Notes under the pieces: generated by a model
Seen by the model: the letters and a program-made list of their open reading frames with translations, nothing else
The model's database searches: none
What the model was told of the DNA's origin: nothing
Shown: positions 54,182 through 62,377 of the stretch, piece by piece
How positions within the stretch are numbered: position 1 is the stretch's first letter
How the letters are laid out: each line of letters opens with the position of its first letter
Source: Sphingomonas sp. Leaf242
GTDB taxonomy: Bacteria; Pseudomonadota; Alphaproteobacteria; Sphingomonadales; Sphingomonadaceae
Reading direction: 5' to 3'
Assembly: GCF_001422045.1 (NCBI RefSeq)
Contig: NZ_LMLW01000008.1
Span: forward strand, 160,292-224,291
DNA length: 64,000 nt
Position numbers and translations under genes: made by a program

Positions 54182-56095
54182 TTAGGCCTCGCGCACCTCG
54201 ACCAACGGCACGCTCGCGGCGACTCCCGCCAGGAACGTCGCCCGCGCCACACTCAACCGATCCTCGGCAAACCGCACCGGCACATCGAAGACGAACCCGG
54301 CAGTCACCGCCACACCCACGGCAGGCGCCACATCCAGCACCACCCACCCGCCAGCCTCGACCGCGAACGCGTTCGTCCCGACCCCGTCGACGCTCACCGA
54401 AACGCTGCCCGCCACCGGCCGCGTGATCCGCCGCGCCGCGCGCTCGTACCATTTCACCAGCGCGAACCGCCGCGCGACGCCGTCGCCGGTCCCGATCGCC
54501 TGGCCGCCCGCTGCGAAGTCGAACGGATCGCGCAACCGAAACGCGCGCGCCGCCCCCATCCGCGCACGAAAGAACGCGAGCAGCACACCGATATCCGCCT
54601 CGCTCCGCAGCCCCGGCCCGACATCGTACGCGGTCCGCGCCTCCGCCCAGCTCGCATTGCGCGCCTCCCGCCCGCCCGCACTCGTCAGGATCGCGGTCGA
54701 GAATCCCGGCGCGACCTCCGCCTCACGCCCCAACTCCAACGGGAACAGCACGTCATCGAACGCATCCACAGGCTCGTCCTCCCCAGCAGTATCGAAATGC
54801 ACGAACCCGTCCCGCATCACCTGCGGCAGCGCCCAGAGGAACGTCTCTGCCACCCCGCGAGCCCGCGCGACCCCAGCCGCCGCCTCGATCAGCCCCCACT
54901 GCACCGCCTGGTCCGGCCGCAACACGAACCCCGACAGATAATGCTGCCTCTCGACCGGATAGCCGAGCCGCGCGAACGCCACCGCCACACCCTCCGCGGA
55001 CGATGCCGAATCCCCCGCCGTCACCCAGTCGTAATCCTCGAGCTGCAACACATCGAACGCCGGACTCGCCCATCCCACCGGCATGTTCGCGCGCTTCGCC
55101 TCCGGCGCCGCCGCATCCAGCACGGTCGGCAGATACGTCAGCAGATGCGTCACGCACCCCGGCGCCTCCGCCCGCACCGCCGCGACAAGCGCAGCGGTAG
55201 ACGCCGCCAGACACACCCCGGCCGCATCCAGCGTCGTGATCCGCGCCGGCGTCTTGGGCCCCAGGATGCTCCCCATCGCGACGGGCGCAAACGCCGCCAC
55301 CGCGCTCGCGTCGTACAGGCAAGGCCGCCCATCGGGCATCACCCACCACCACGGCTCGCCGACCTGGAACTTCGGCGCCAACCCCGCCGCAACCGCGATA
55401 CCCAGAAAAGCCCGAGCGACCGCCTGAAGATACCCCATCGCCCCAGCATGCGCCGGCGACAGCAGCGTCGACGGCGGCTCCCACCCGGTCAGCGCGGGCG
55501 CGCCATCGGCAGCCCGCTGCTTCCAGTCGTTCCAGCAATGCGCATCGAACAGCTCGTAACTCAGCGACCAGATGACATCGAACCCAAGCGCCCCCGCGCG
55601 CCCGGCAAAATCCCGATGCCACGCTGCACAAGCCGCGTTCAAAACGCCCCCCGTCGCCGAAACGTAAAACCCGCCGCCTGCCTCCTCGAGCCGGAAATAA
55701 TGGCTCATCCCGACATAATGCGTGATGCTCCCCCGATACCCGAGATGCAGCGCATTCCGCAGCAACCGCGCCGGCGTCAGGTTATAACTGTCGTCATATC
55801 CGCCCGCGATCCGAACCCCGTGCTCGGGCACGACGGCATCGCCGATCGCCAGCACCGACCCCGGCCCCTCGCAGACGAGATCGGTCCACTCGACCCACCC
55901 CTCACGCGTCCCGGCCAGCGGAACATCGACCTCGGTATAGTCCGGCGGCACCACCGACACGAACATCCGGTCGATATCCCCAGCCCACACCGGATCGCTA
56001 TCCTCAGGCAGCTCATACCCGCCCACCATCGCCCCGAAATCGAGCGAAACGACCGCATCCTCCGGCGTCCCCACCGCATAATTCCACAACCGCAC
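54182..56095 (-). CDS. DUF2460/TIGR02217 distal-tail protein with TIM-barrel-like domain (C-terminal part of a split gene)
   Basis: 637 residues from GTG 56095. A large N-terminal region (~1-400; WSLSYELFDAHCWNDWKQRA, VGEPWWWVMPDGR, LEDYDWVT) looks like a glycoside-hydrolase-type barrel; the C-terminal ~200 residues are DUF2460 (ARNASWAEARTAYDVGPGL, FFRARMGAARAFRLRDPFDF), the RcGTA gp12/Dit equivalent. It reads YVRLWNYAVGTPEDAVV at its start, which is mid-protein in relatives; the preceding frame (56099-56458) is in phase and separated by a single TAA. Translation may restart at the GTG, or the gene may be a pseudogene. Confidence 0.85.
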   Translation of the reverse strand: MRLWNYAVGTPEDAVVSLDFGAMVGGYELPEDSDPVWAGDIDRMFVSVVPPDYTEVDVPLAGTREGWVEWTDLVCEGPGSVLAIGDAVVPEHGVRIAGGYDDSYNLTPARLLRNALHLGYRGSITHYVGMSHYFRLEEAGGGFYVSATGGVLNAACAAWHRDFAGRAGALGFDVIWSLSYELFDAHCWNDWKQRAADGAPALTGWEPPSTLLSPAHAGAMGYLQAVARAFLGIAVAAGLAPKFQVGEPWWWVMPDGRPCLYDASAVAAFAPVAMGSILGPKTPARITTLDAAGVCLAASTAALVAAVRAEAPGCVTHLLTYLPTVLDAAAPEAKRANMPVGWASPAFDVLQLEDYDWVTAGDSASSAEGVAVAFARLGYPVERQHYLSGFVLRPDQAVQWGLIEAAAGVARARGVAETFLWALPQVMRDGFVHFDTAGEDEPVDAFDDVLFPLELGREAEVAPGFSTAILTSAGGREARNASWAEARTAYDVGPGLRSEADIGVLLAFFRARMGAARAFRLRDPFDFAAGGQAIGTGDGVARRFALVKWYERAARRITRPVAGSVSVSVDGVGTNAFAVEAGGWVVLDVAPAVGVAVTAGFVFDVPVRFAEDRLSVARATFLAGVAASVPLVEVREA

Positions 56096-56098
56096 ATA

Positions 56099-56458
56099 TT
56101 AGGACCGAGCCGCCCCAGCAGCATCCCGCCCCTCGATCGTGAGAGTGGGCCCATTGATGGCATCCAACGCCATCACCCCGAAAGACCGCCACCGAAACCG
56201 CAGTCGACAGTCCCGAAAATCCCGCGAAGTCTCATACTTCAGCAAAGGATGATCGAAGCGGTCCACCGCCTCCCAGATCACCCCTGCGAGATCGTCCGCT
56301 TTATAAAACACCGCATCCACTCGCAGCGAAGCGGGACCGGTGGTCACAACGGAAGCCATCATCGGCCGAGGAAAATCCACCGTCCAGAACCGAGGATCGA
56401 ACCGAGACACAAGCCCCTCGACCTGCACAGTCCGCCCGGAGCAAAGCCAATGCGCCAT
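56099..56458 (-). CDS. N-terminal part of the split distal-tail gene
   Basis: 119 residues from ATG 56458 (AGGAGG upstream). HWLCSGRTVQVEGLVSRFDP, RFWTVDFPRPMMASVV and LKYETSRDFRDCRLRFRWRS are the expected N-terminal domain of the large DUF2460-containing GTA protein. It stops at TAA 56099-56101, in frame with the next ORF: removing this codon joins GRDAAGAARS to YVRLWNYAVG. So this is half of one gene interrupted by a nonsense codon (or a sequencing error). Confidence 0.8.
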   Translation of the reverse strand: MAHWLCSGRTVQVEGLVSRFDPRFWTVDFPRPMMASVVTTGPASLRVDAVFYKADDLAGVIWEAVDRFDHPLLKYETSRDFRDCRLRFRWRSFGVMALDAINGPTLTIEGRDAAGAARS

Positions 56459-56473
56459 AAATTCCTCCTCTTT

Positions 56474-56620
56474 CCCTCGCCCCTACGGGGAGAGGGAGGG
56501 GCCCGCGCGCCCTTGCGCGTGGGAGGGAGAGGGGCGTGAGGCACGGGACGCCAATCCCAAAGCCCCTCACCCTCCCGTCGCCTACGGCTCCTCCTTCCCT
56601 CTCCCCGGCGGGGAGAGGGA
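56474..56620 (-). repeat. GTA-cluster repeat copy B
   Basis: ~147-bp copy between the tape-measure stop (56621) and the start of the split distal-tail gene (56458). Same two terminal hairpins and internal GCGCGCC...GCGCG arm as copy A. Confidence 0.9.
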
Positions 56621-57166
56621 TTATTCGCTAGCCAAAGCCGCCTTCACCGCGCGCGCCACCTGCCGGCTCGACTGCGCCAAAACCCCAGGCGCACTCCCCC
56701 CGGCAGCATTCACGGTGATAGCCACCCTCACCTCGCGCACGCCCCCCGGCACGCCAGCCTCAACCCGACCGCTGGAAGTAGGCACGAAAACCTCCGCCCC
56801 CCGCTCCCCCACGACATAAGCCCGCCCCGGAGACACAGGCCCGCCAGTCGCCCGCCCAGGCAACCCACCAACCAGCCCCGCAAGCGCCCCACTCAACCCG
56901 CCCCCGCTAAGAACCGACTGCACCCCAGCCTTCAAAGCCGCCGAAGCAATCGCATCCAGCGCCGACAGAGCCACCCCCTTAAGCTCCTCGAACCCCAGCT
57001 TCCCCGACCGCACCGCGCGCAACAGCCCCGCCTCGACCCGCAGCGAAGCCCGCTCCGCCCCAGCGCCGAGAACACCCTCCAACTCCCCCCGCATCGCCTC
57101 CACATCACGCGAGAACCCGGTCGTATCCGCCCGCACGCTCACCAGCGCCGCATCAAGATCATCCAT
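56621..57166 (-). CDS. Tail tape measure protein (RcGTA gp11-like)
   Basis: 181 residues. It has helical halves (DLDAALVSVRADTTGFSRDVEAMRGEL), a Gly-rich hydrophobic centre (LSGGGLSGALAGLVGG) and the typical C-terminus YVVGERGAEVFVPTSSGRV. The very short length implies a short tail, as in GTAs. The start overlaps the upstream gene by 8 nt. Repeat B follows the stop. Confidence 0.9.
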   Translation of the reverse strand: MDDLDAALVSVRADTTGFSRDVEAMRGELEGVLGAGAERASLRVEAGLLRAVRSGKLGFEELKGVALSALDAIASAALKAGVQSVLSGGGLSGALAGLVGGLPGRATGGPVSPGRAYVVGERGAEVFVPTSSGRVEAGVPGGVREVRVAITVNAAGGSAPGVLAQSSRQVARAVKAALASE

Positions 57167-57350
57167 CAGGAAAAGCCTCCCTCAACCGCGCGATCGTCGA
57201 AGCATCGGGCGGCGCCGTCACATCGCCCACCAAAGCCCCCACCACGCCCGCCAATTCCGCTGGCGTAGCCCGCCAGAACACCTCCGGCGCCCACCCGAGC
57301 ACCGCGCCAGCAAAGCCAGCCAACCGCGCCGCATTGTCGGAAAACGTCAC
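57159..57350 (-). CDS. Tail assembly chaperone-like protein (rcc01693 family)
   Basis: 63 residues from GTG 57350, overlapping the stop of gp10 (GTGA). LAGFAGAVLGWAPEVFWRATPAEL is the family's tryptophan-rich core. In GTAs and phages it is the second tail-assembly chaperone encoded just before the tape measure. Too short to be seen without its neighbours. Confidence 0.85.
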   Translation of the reverse strand: MTFSDNAARLAGFAGAVLGWAPEVFWRATPAELAGVVGALVGDVTAPPDASTIARLREAFPDG

Positions 57351-57661
57351 TTCCCCGCCAGGATCTGCCGCAACAACACCCGCAATACCGGCGTCACCGC
57401 CGCCAGCCCCGCCTCGACGACAGCCTCCCCCAACCGCTCGCGCGTAACCCCCTCGGGACACTCGCGCAGACAATGCCAGAACAGCCCCACCATCTCCCCG
57501 ATCCCAAGCTTCCCCTCCGCCGCGCGCTCCACCAGCGCAAACAAAGGCCCCAACTCCCCCTCGGCCGCGACCAGCGCCGCAAAGCTAGGGCGAAGCACAA
57601 GCACCTCTCCCCCAACCCGAAGAGACCCCTCCCCCCGAACCGGATTCGCCAAATCACCCAT
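57347..57661 (-). CDS. GTA gp10-type tail assembly protein
   Basis: 104 residues from ATG 57661 (GGAG upstream). It starts GDLANPVRGEGSLRVGGEVLVLRPSFAALVAAEGELGPL, as in the GTA-gp10 family (tail tube/assembly chaperone). Overlaps the downstream gene by GTGA. Repeat C is just upstream. Confidence 0.85.
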   Translation of the reverse strand: MGDLANPVRGEGSLRVGGEVLVLRPSFAALVAAEGELGPLFALVERAAEGKLGIGEMVGLFWHCLRECPEGVTRERLGEAVVEAGLAAVTPVLRVLLRQILAGK

Positions 57662-57679
57662 GAGAATTCTCCAAAAATC

Positions 57680-57828
57680 CCCTCGCCCCTCCGGGGAGAG
57701 GGAGGGGCCCGCGCGCTCTTGCGCGTGGGAGGGAGAGGGGCGTGAGGCTAAGGACCTAAATCCCAAAACCCCTCACCCTCCCGTCGCCAAGCGGCTCCTC
57801 CTTCCCTCTCCCCAAAGGGGCGAGGGAG
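57680..57828 (-). repeat. GTA-cluster repeat copy C
   Basis: ~149-bp copy between the gp9 stop (57830) and the gp10 start (57661). One terminal stem is slightly degraded (CCCCAAAGGGGCGAGGG). Confidence 0.9.
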
Positions 57829-57829
57829 A

Positions 57830-58237
57830 TTAACCCACAACAACAGCTCCAGAACTCTCCAGGCTAAGCGTATAAGACCGCTCCCCATTGAAATCCCCGG
57901 CGTAATCCAACCGAGAAACCAAGAACTTACCCGTCATCGTGTCCCCCCCCTCGAACGCCAGCCGATAATCATCGAGCACCCCAGTCAGCGCGCTAGCCTT
58001 CACCCGCAACTCCGCCACCGATCCCGTAAAAACCCCAGCCCCCGAAACGGACACACTCCGAACCCCAGCCCCAGACAACAACTGCCGCCACCCGCCAGAG
58101 TCCTTCGTGGTAACAACGATAGCCTCCCCATTCACCGACATCTGCGTCGTCCGCAGCCCCGCCACGGTCGCATAGACCACCGGCACCGCCCCGTTCCCCA
58201 CCTTCAGCAGGAACGCACTCCCCTTCTCCACCGCCAT
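57830..58237 (-). CDS. Major tail tube protein (TP901-1 type, RcGTA gp9-like)
   Basis: 135 residues from ATG 58237 (GGGAGA upstream). MAVEKGSAFLLKVG, GLRTTQMSVNGEAIVVTTKDSGGWRQLL and MTGKFLVSRLDYAGDFNGE are characteristic of TP901-1-type major tail proteins of GTAs. Forms the tail tube by stacking hexamers. Lies 26 nt after the gp8 stop, same module. Confidence 0.92.
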   Translation of the reverse strand: MAVEKGSAFLLKVGNGAVPVVYATVAGLRTTQMSVNGEAIVVTTKDSGGWRQLLSGAGVRSVSVSGAGVFTGSVAELRVKASALTGVLDDYRLAFEGGDTMTGKFLVSRLDYAGDFNGERSYTLSLESSGAVVVG

Positions 58238-58263
58238 GTCCGTCTCCCCCAAAACCGTGCCAC

Positions 58264-58647
58264 TCAGCTCTCGCGGTACATCCGCACCAGAAACTCCGAC
58301 GTCCCCCGCCACCGATCCCCGACCCGCAGCACCCGAGACCGAACCAGCGCCAACCGAACCACCCGCCACCCCTCGCCCAGATCGGGCGGAAGCGCCTCCA
58401 ACCCCTCCTCCGCCGCTGCCAGCAGAGCGCGCGCCCGAACCGGCCGCTCCCCCCCATCGAACAGCGTCAAAAGAATGCGCCCCTCGCGCCCGACCCAGGT
58501 CTTCGTGCTCCAGTCCGACAACACCGGCTCGTCGACCACCGCATACGGCAGCCCCCCACGCACCGGCGGTGCATCGAACACGCTCACGTCCAGCACCGCG
58601 TTCAACCGAGCCACGATCGCCGCCTGCAAGACCACCCGCCCACTCAC
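58264..58647 (-). CDS. DUF3168 tail terminator-like protein (RcGTA gp8)
   Basis: 127 residues from GTG 58647, overlapping the connector stop (GTGA). LQAAIVARLNAVLDVSVFDAPP, YAVVDEPVLSDWSTKTW and RGTSEFLVRMYRE fit DUF3168, which joins the tail tube to the head. Confidence 0.88.
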   Translation of the reverse strand: MSGRVVLQAAIVARLNAVLDVSVFDAPPVRGGLPYAVVDEPVLSDWSTKTWVGREGRILLTLFDGGERPVRARALLAAAEEGLEALPPDLGEGWRVVRLALVRSRVLRVGDRWRGTSEFLVRMYRES

Positions 58648-59192
58648 GAATGCACCGCCAAACCAAGCCGCATCCGCCGGTAAGGCCGCCACAAAGCCGC
58701 CACCGCCGCCGGCGGCGCGACGTCGCTCTCCCGGTGATCGAACAGATGCGCGACCAGCATCGCCACCCCCTGCGCGATCGGCGCCGGTACCGCCTCGAAA
58801 CTCAAGGCCAGCCCCGCCGAATACGCCACAGCCACCCGCCCAGCCGACCCAGCGGCAAGAACCCGAACCCACCCGACCCCATCCGCATCGATATCGACCG
58901 CATAGGCCCCGACCGCCAACACGAACGGCGCCCCCTCGCCAGGCAGCCCGGTCAGCCCGGCAATCACGGTAACCGGCGCAACCACCAACCGCCGCCACCC
59001 CGCCGCACTGGTCACCACATCCTCGAACGGCCGCACGATCACCGCCGCCCCCAGAAAAGCCTCCCCCAGCAGCAGCGCCGTCGACGCCAACCGCGCGAGC
59101 ACCAAGTCCTCCCCCGTCTCCACCCGCAACAAAGCCCTAGCCGCGACGACCACCTCAGCGATCACCCCGGCAGAAATCGCCGACCCCGTCAT
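58644..59192 (-). CDS. Head-tail connector (RcGTA gp6-like)
   Basis: 182 residues from ATG 59192 (AGGAGA upstream). A helical N-terminus (EVVVAARALLRVETGEDLVLARL), middle RPFEDVVTSAAGWRR and C-terminus ESDVAPPAAVAALWRPYRRMRLGL match the gp6-type connector. It closes the capsid vertex under the portal. Repeat D lies upstream. Confidence 0.88.
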   Translation of the reverse strand: MTGSAISAGVIAEVVVAARALLRVETGEDLVLARLASTALLLGEAFLGAAVIVRPFEDVVTSAAGWRRLVVAPVTVIAGLTGLPGEGAPFVLAVGAYAVDIDADGVGWVRVLAAGSAGRVAVAYSAGLALSFEAVPAPIAQGVAMLVAHLFDHRESDVAPPAAVAALWRPYRRMRLGLAVHS

Positions 59193-59209
59193 CAGACTTC
59201 TCCTGTTTT

Positions 59210-59356
59210 CCCTCGCCCCTCCGGGGAGAGGGAGGGACCCGCGCGCCCTTGCGCGTGGGAGGGAGAGGGGAGTGAGGCTCGGGACGTGAATCCCAACTCC
59301 CCCTCACCCTCCCGTCGCAAGTGCTCCTCCTTCCCTCTCCCCGACGGGGAGAGGGA
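59210..59356 (-). repeat. GTA-cluster repeat copy D
   Basis: ~147-bp copy between the capsid stop (59361) and the connector start (59192). Confidence 0.9.
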
Positions 59357-59360
59357 CAGC

Positions 59361-60362
59361 TCAAGCCACCGAGAACTTCAGCAACTTGATAGCCTCGGAG
59401 TTCGTCACACACCCACCGACCCGCTTGGTCGCGTAGAAGTTCACGAACGGCTTGTTCGAATACGGATCGCGCAGGATCCCCGTCTCCGTCCGCTCCGCAA
59501 TGATGTACCCCGCGCGGAAATTCCCGAACGCGATCGCCAGCGCATTTGCCGCGATATCCGGCATGTCCTCGGCCTCCACCACCGGATACCCCAGCAGCGT
59601 AGCCGGCACCCCAGCCGCCAGCGAAGGCGCCCAGACGAACGCGCCATCGGTGGTCTTGAACTTCCGTATCCGCGCCAAGGTCGCCGCATTCATGACAAAG
59701 CTGGCCCCCTGTCGATAAGGCCCGCGCAACGACTGAACCAGATCGATCAACCGCTCCTGCGGGTTCGCCGAAAAGTCCCCCGCGGTCCCGCTCGCCAGAT
59801 ACTGCAAAGTCCCGAAAGCCCGCACGCCATCCGCGGTCGCAGCAGTAGCCGAAGTCAAAAACCCCTTAGGCCGCGACACGCCCGAGCCAGACACGAAAGC
59901 CGCCCCCTCGGCCTTCGCAAACTCCATAGCGATCTCGCCCGCCAGCCACTCCTCGACATCGAACGCGGCGTCATCGAGCATCGCCTGGCTTGCCGAAGGA
60001 TTGGCATACAGCTCCCCCGTAGGCGGCGCGATCTCGACGAACACCGGCGAAGCGGTCTCCGGCCGAGCCGCATTCTCCGCCGCCCAACCGGACGGCGTAC
60101 CACCCGTGGTAACGAGCTTGCGATACCCCGCCGACCCCACCTTCACGACATTGGCGATCGCCCGGATCGGCGACACCGCCTTCAGCAACGTATCGATCTG
60201 AGCATCGATCTCCCGCGGCACCGCAAACCCGCCCGCGTCGCCGGTCACCCCGGTAAACGCCTTCATCTCCAGCGTAGCGCCGGTCCGAACGAACCCCGCA
60301 AACGCCGCATTCTGCGCCAAGGGGGAAGCCCCCGCCAAAACCGGCCGGTCAACAACACTCAT
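59361..60362 (-). CDS. HK97-type major capsid protein (RcGTA gp5)
   Basis: 333 residues from the ATG at 60362. Two nearby ATGs are possible; GAGGAG lies 6 nt before this one but directly against the upstream ATG 60368, so 60362 is preferred. HK97-fold features: GGFAVPREIDAQIDTLLKAVSP, EEWLAGEIAMEFAKAEGAAF and GYPVVEAEDMPDIAANALAIAFG. There is no long N-terminal delta (scaffold) domain; relatives of RcGTA are cleaved by a protease, and the protease gene is adjacent. Confidence 0.93.
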   Translation of the reverse strand: MSVVDRPVLAGASPLAQNAAFAGFVRTGATLEMKAFTGVTGDAGGFAVPREIDAQIDTLLKAVSPIRAIANVVKVGSAGYRKLVTTGGTPSGWAAENAARPETASPVFVEIAPPTGELYANPSASQAMLDDAAFDVEEWLAGEIAMEFAKAEGAAFVSGSGVSRPKGFLTSATAATADGVRAFGTLQYLASGTAGDFSANPQERLIDLVQSLRGPYRQGASFVMNAATLARIRKFKTTDGAFVWAPSLAAGVPATLLGYPVVEAEDMPDIAANALAIAFGNFRAGYIIAERTETGILRDPYSNKPFVNFYATKRVGGCVTNSEAIKLLKFSVA

Positions 60363-60422
60363 GTCCATCTCCTCACATGAAACGAAAAAAGGCGCCCCGC
60401 AGGACGCCTCACGAAATTTCTC

Positions 60423-60506
60423 CCGTCATCCTGACGAAAGTCAGGACCCAGGGTACCGAACACCGTCGCTCACGGCTCTGGGTCCTGACTTTCGTCAGGA
60501 TGACGG
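60423..60506. repeat. Palindromic repeat within the protease-capsid junction
   Basis: Arms CCGTCATCCTGACGAAAG.../...CTTTCGTCAGGATGACGG, with a ~26-nt loop, closely matching 4999-5084. The right arm encodes the last residues of the prohead protease and its stop codon. Confidence 0.88.
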
Positions 60507-60934
60507 AGCACCTCAACCCGAGCCAAAGCCTGCATAGGCACCGCCACCAGACTAACCTCCACCAGTTCGACCGCCAGCAACTCCCGCCGCACCCCCTGTC
60601 GCACCGAAGTCGCCCGATACCCAACCGACAACCCAGCCACCGCCCCAGCCCGCACCAACCGAGCCAGCTCCAGATCCTCAACCACCCCCTCGACCCGCAA
60701 CCCCCGCGCATCCTCCGCAACGACGGACAAGGACCCAACCGCCCCCCCACGATGCTGCCACAACAAAGGCACCACCCCAGCCCCGGAAAAAGCCCCCCGC
60801 CGCATCACGTCCCCAGCCCGATCGACAACATCGAACACCGCCGCATACCCAGCGAATGCCACCACCCCGCCCCGTTCGTCCCGAGTAGCTGTCGAGCCTG
60901 TCGAGACGGCGTATCGAGGGATCACTTCAACCAC
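60470..60934 (-). CDS. HK97-family prohead protease (RcGTA gp4)
   Basis: 154 residues. Core FAGYAAVFDVVDRAGDVMRRGAF, the catalytic histidine in LLWQHRGGAVGSL and Ser region GAVAGLSVGYRATS fit the U35 prohead-protease family. Its C-terminus [11 protein letters not shown] is encoded by the inserted palindrome, so about 11 residues and the stop derive from the repeat. Starts 13 nt inside the upstream gene. Trims capsid subunits during assembly. Confidence 0.9.
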   Translation of the reverse strand: MVEVIPRYAVSTGSTATRDERGGVVAFAGYAAVFDVVDRAGDVMRRGAFSGAGVVPLLWQHRGGAVGSLSVVAEDARGLRVEGVVEDLELARLVRAGAVAGLSVGYRATSVRQGVRRELLAVELVEVSLVAVPMQALARVEVLRHPDESQDPEP

Positions 60935-61230
60935 GCGGCAAACCCCAGCTTAACCGCCAGCCCCGCCAGCATCAGCGCCATCGCCAGCCTGGCGATCCAC
61001 CCCACCACCGCCTTCCACACCGACCGCTTCGCATCCCGCCAAGCCGCCAGCAGCTCGCGCAACTCCGCCACGTCCTCCCGAGCCCGCTCATCACTCAAAG
61101 CCACCCGCGCCAGCGCCCGAGCCGCCCCCAATTCCCCCGCCTCCTCCACGATCGCCCGCAGCGTCACCAGGTCGACACCGCGTTCAGCCCCCTGCCGCAT
61201 CAACTGCGCCAAAACCGCCCCATCCATCAC
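60922..61230 (-). CDS. DUF6127-like membrane protein of the GTA cluster
   Basis: 102 residues. Helical N-terminal part (VDLVTLRAIVEEAGELGAAR...) and a C-terminal membrane segment (AMALMLAGLAVKLGFAAWL). This type lies between portal and protease genes in sphingomonad GTA clusters. GTG 61230 or ATG 61227, both overlapping the portal stop. No function known. Confidence 0.8.
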   Translation of the reverse strand: MMDGAVLAQLMRQGAERGVDLVTLRAIVEEAGELGAARALARVALSDERAREDVAELRELLAAWRDAKRSVWKAVVGWIARLAMALMLAGLAVKLGFAAWLK

Positions 61231-62360
61231 GCCACCTCCTGAATCTCGAGCAACGCCCGCTTCTCAGCATCGCTAAGAAACGAAGCCGCAGAAACCATCC
61301 CCCACAGCCGCTCACGATCCTCCGCCAGCGCCGGCACCCGGTCGAGATCGACCGAGATCGCCGCCCCCTCGAACCACCCGGCCAGCCCCTGCGCGATCCC
61401 GCCCAGCACCGCGGTCGCCAGCGGCAAAATCGCCAGCCGCCACAGCGCGCGGTTCGCCTCCCGGTAATTCGCGTACGAGTTGTCCCCCGGCAGCCCGAGC
61501 AGCATCGGCGGCACCCCGAACGCCAGCGCGATCTCCCGCGCCGCCGCCGCCTTCGTGCCCACGAAATCCATATCCGCCGGCGACAAGCTCAACGCCTGCC
61601 ACCTGAGCCCCCCCTCCAGCAGCATCGGCCGCCCCGCATTCCCCGCCCCCGAGAACGACGCCTCCAGTTCGCCCCGCAACCGCTCGAACTGCTCGGTCGA
61701 CAGCACCGCGCCGTCCTTCGGATCGTACATCAACGCCCCCGAAGGCCGCGCCGCGTTATCCAGCAAAGCCTTGTTCCACCGCGCCGCCGCATTGTGGATC
61801 GCCACCGCCCCCGAAGCCGCCCCCAGGCACCCCAGCCCATAATGATCATCCACCGGATTGAAGCTCTTCAGGTGGATCACCTCCGGCCGCACCGGATCCG
61901 CCTGCAACCGCGAAACCCGCTCCCCCACCCGGTACCGGTAAGCAGCCGGCCACCCACTGGCATCCGGCTCCACCGTCACCCGCTCGGGTCGCAGCGCATA
62001 AAGCTCGGCTGCCCCGCCCTCGACATCGCGCAGCACCTGCACATACGCATTGCCGTGCAGCATCAGGTGCGCCGCCACCGTCTCGATCAGCGTCTGCCCC
62101 CCCGACCGCACCGTCGCCAGCGCGAGCAACGCCGGATCCGACGCAACGATCGGCGCACTCCCCAGCCCCTCCACCACCAGCTTCACCGCCCGCTGCGCGA
62201 TCGGATTATCGAGATACGCCTCGCGCACCTGCGCCTCGTAACTCCGCGGCCACTCGCCAAACGCAGAGCCCCCGATCGCGCCCCCGAATCCGGCCGCCGC
62301 AGACCGAGACAACACCGGCCGCGACTCATCGCGCCCGGATTTCCACCCGAACAATTTCAT
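61227..62360 (-). CDS. Portal protein (RcGTA gp3)
   Basis: 377 residues from ATG 62360 (AGGAG upstream). HK97-type portal: EAQVREAYLDNPIAQRAVKLVVEGL, AAHLMLHGNAYVQVLRD, NPVDDHYGLGCLGAA, AREIALAFGVPPMLLGLPGDNSYANYREANRALW. Forms the dodecameric DNA-entry ring. Its stop overlaps the next gene. Confidence 0.94.
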   Translation of the reverse strand: MKLFGWKSGRDESRPVLSRSAAAGFGGAIGGSAFGEWPRSYEAQVREAYLDNPIAQRAVKLVVEGLGSAPIVASDPALLALATVRSGGQTLIETVAAHLMLHGNAYVQVLRDVEGGAAELYALRPERVTVEPDASGWPAAYRYRVGERVSRLQADPVRPEVIHLKSFNPVDDHYGLGCLGAASGAVAIHNAAARWNKALLDNAARPSGALMYDPKDGAVLSTEQFERLRGELEASFSGAGNAGRPMLLEGGLRWQALSLSPADMDFVGTKAAAAREIALAFGVPPMLLGLPGDNSYANYREANRALWRLAILPLATAVLGGIAQGLAGWFEGAAISVDLDRVPALAEDRERLWGMVSAASFLSDAEKRALLEIQEVA

Positions 62361-62377
62361 GATGTTCTCCTGAAATT

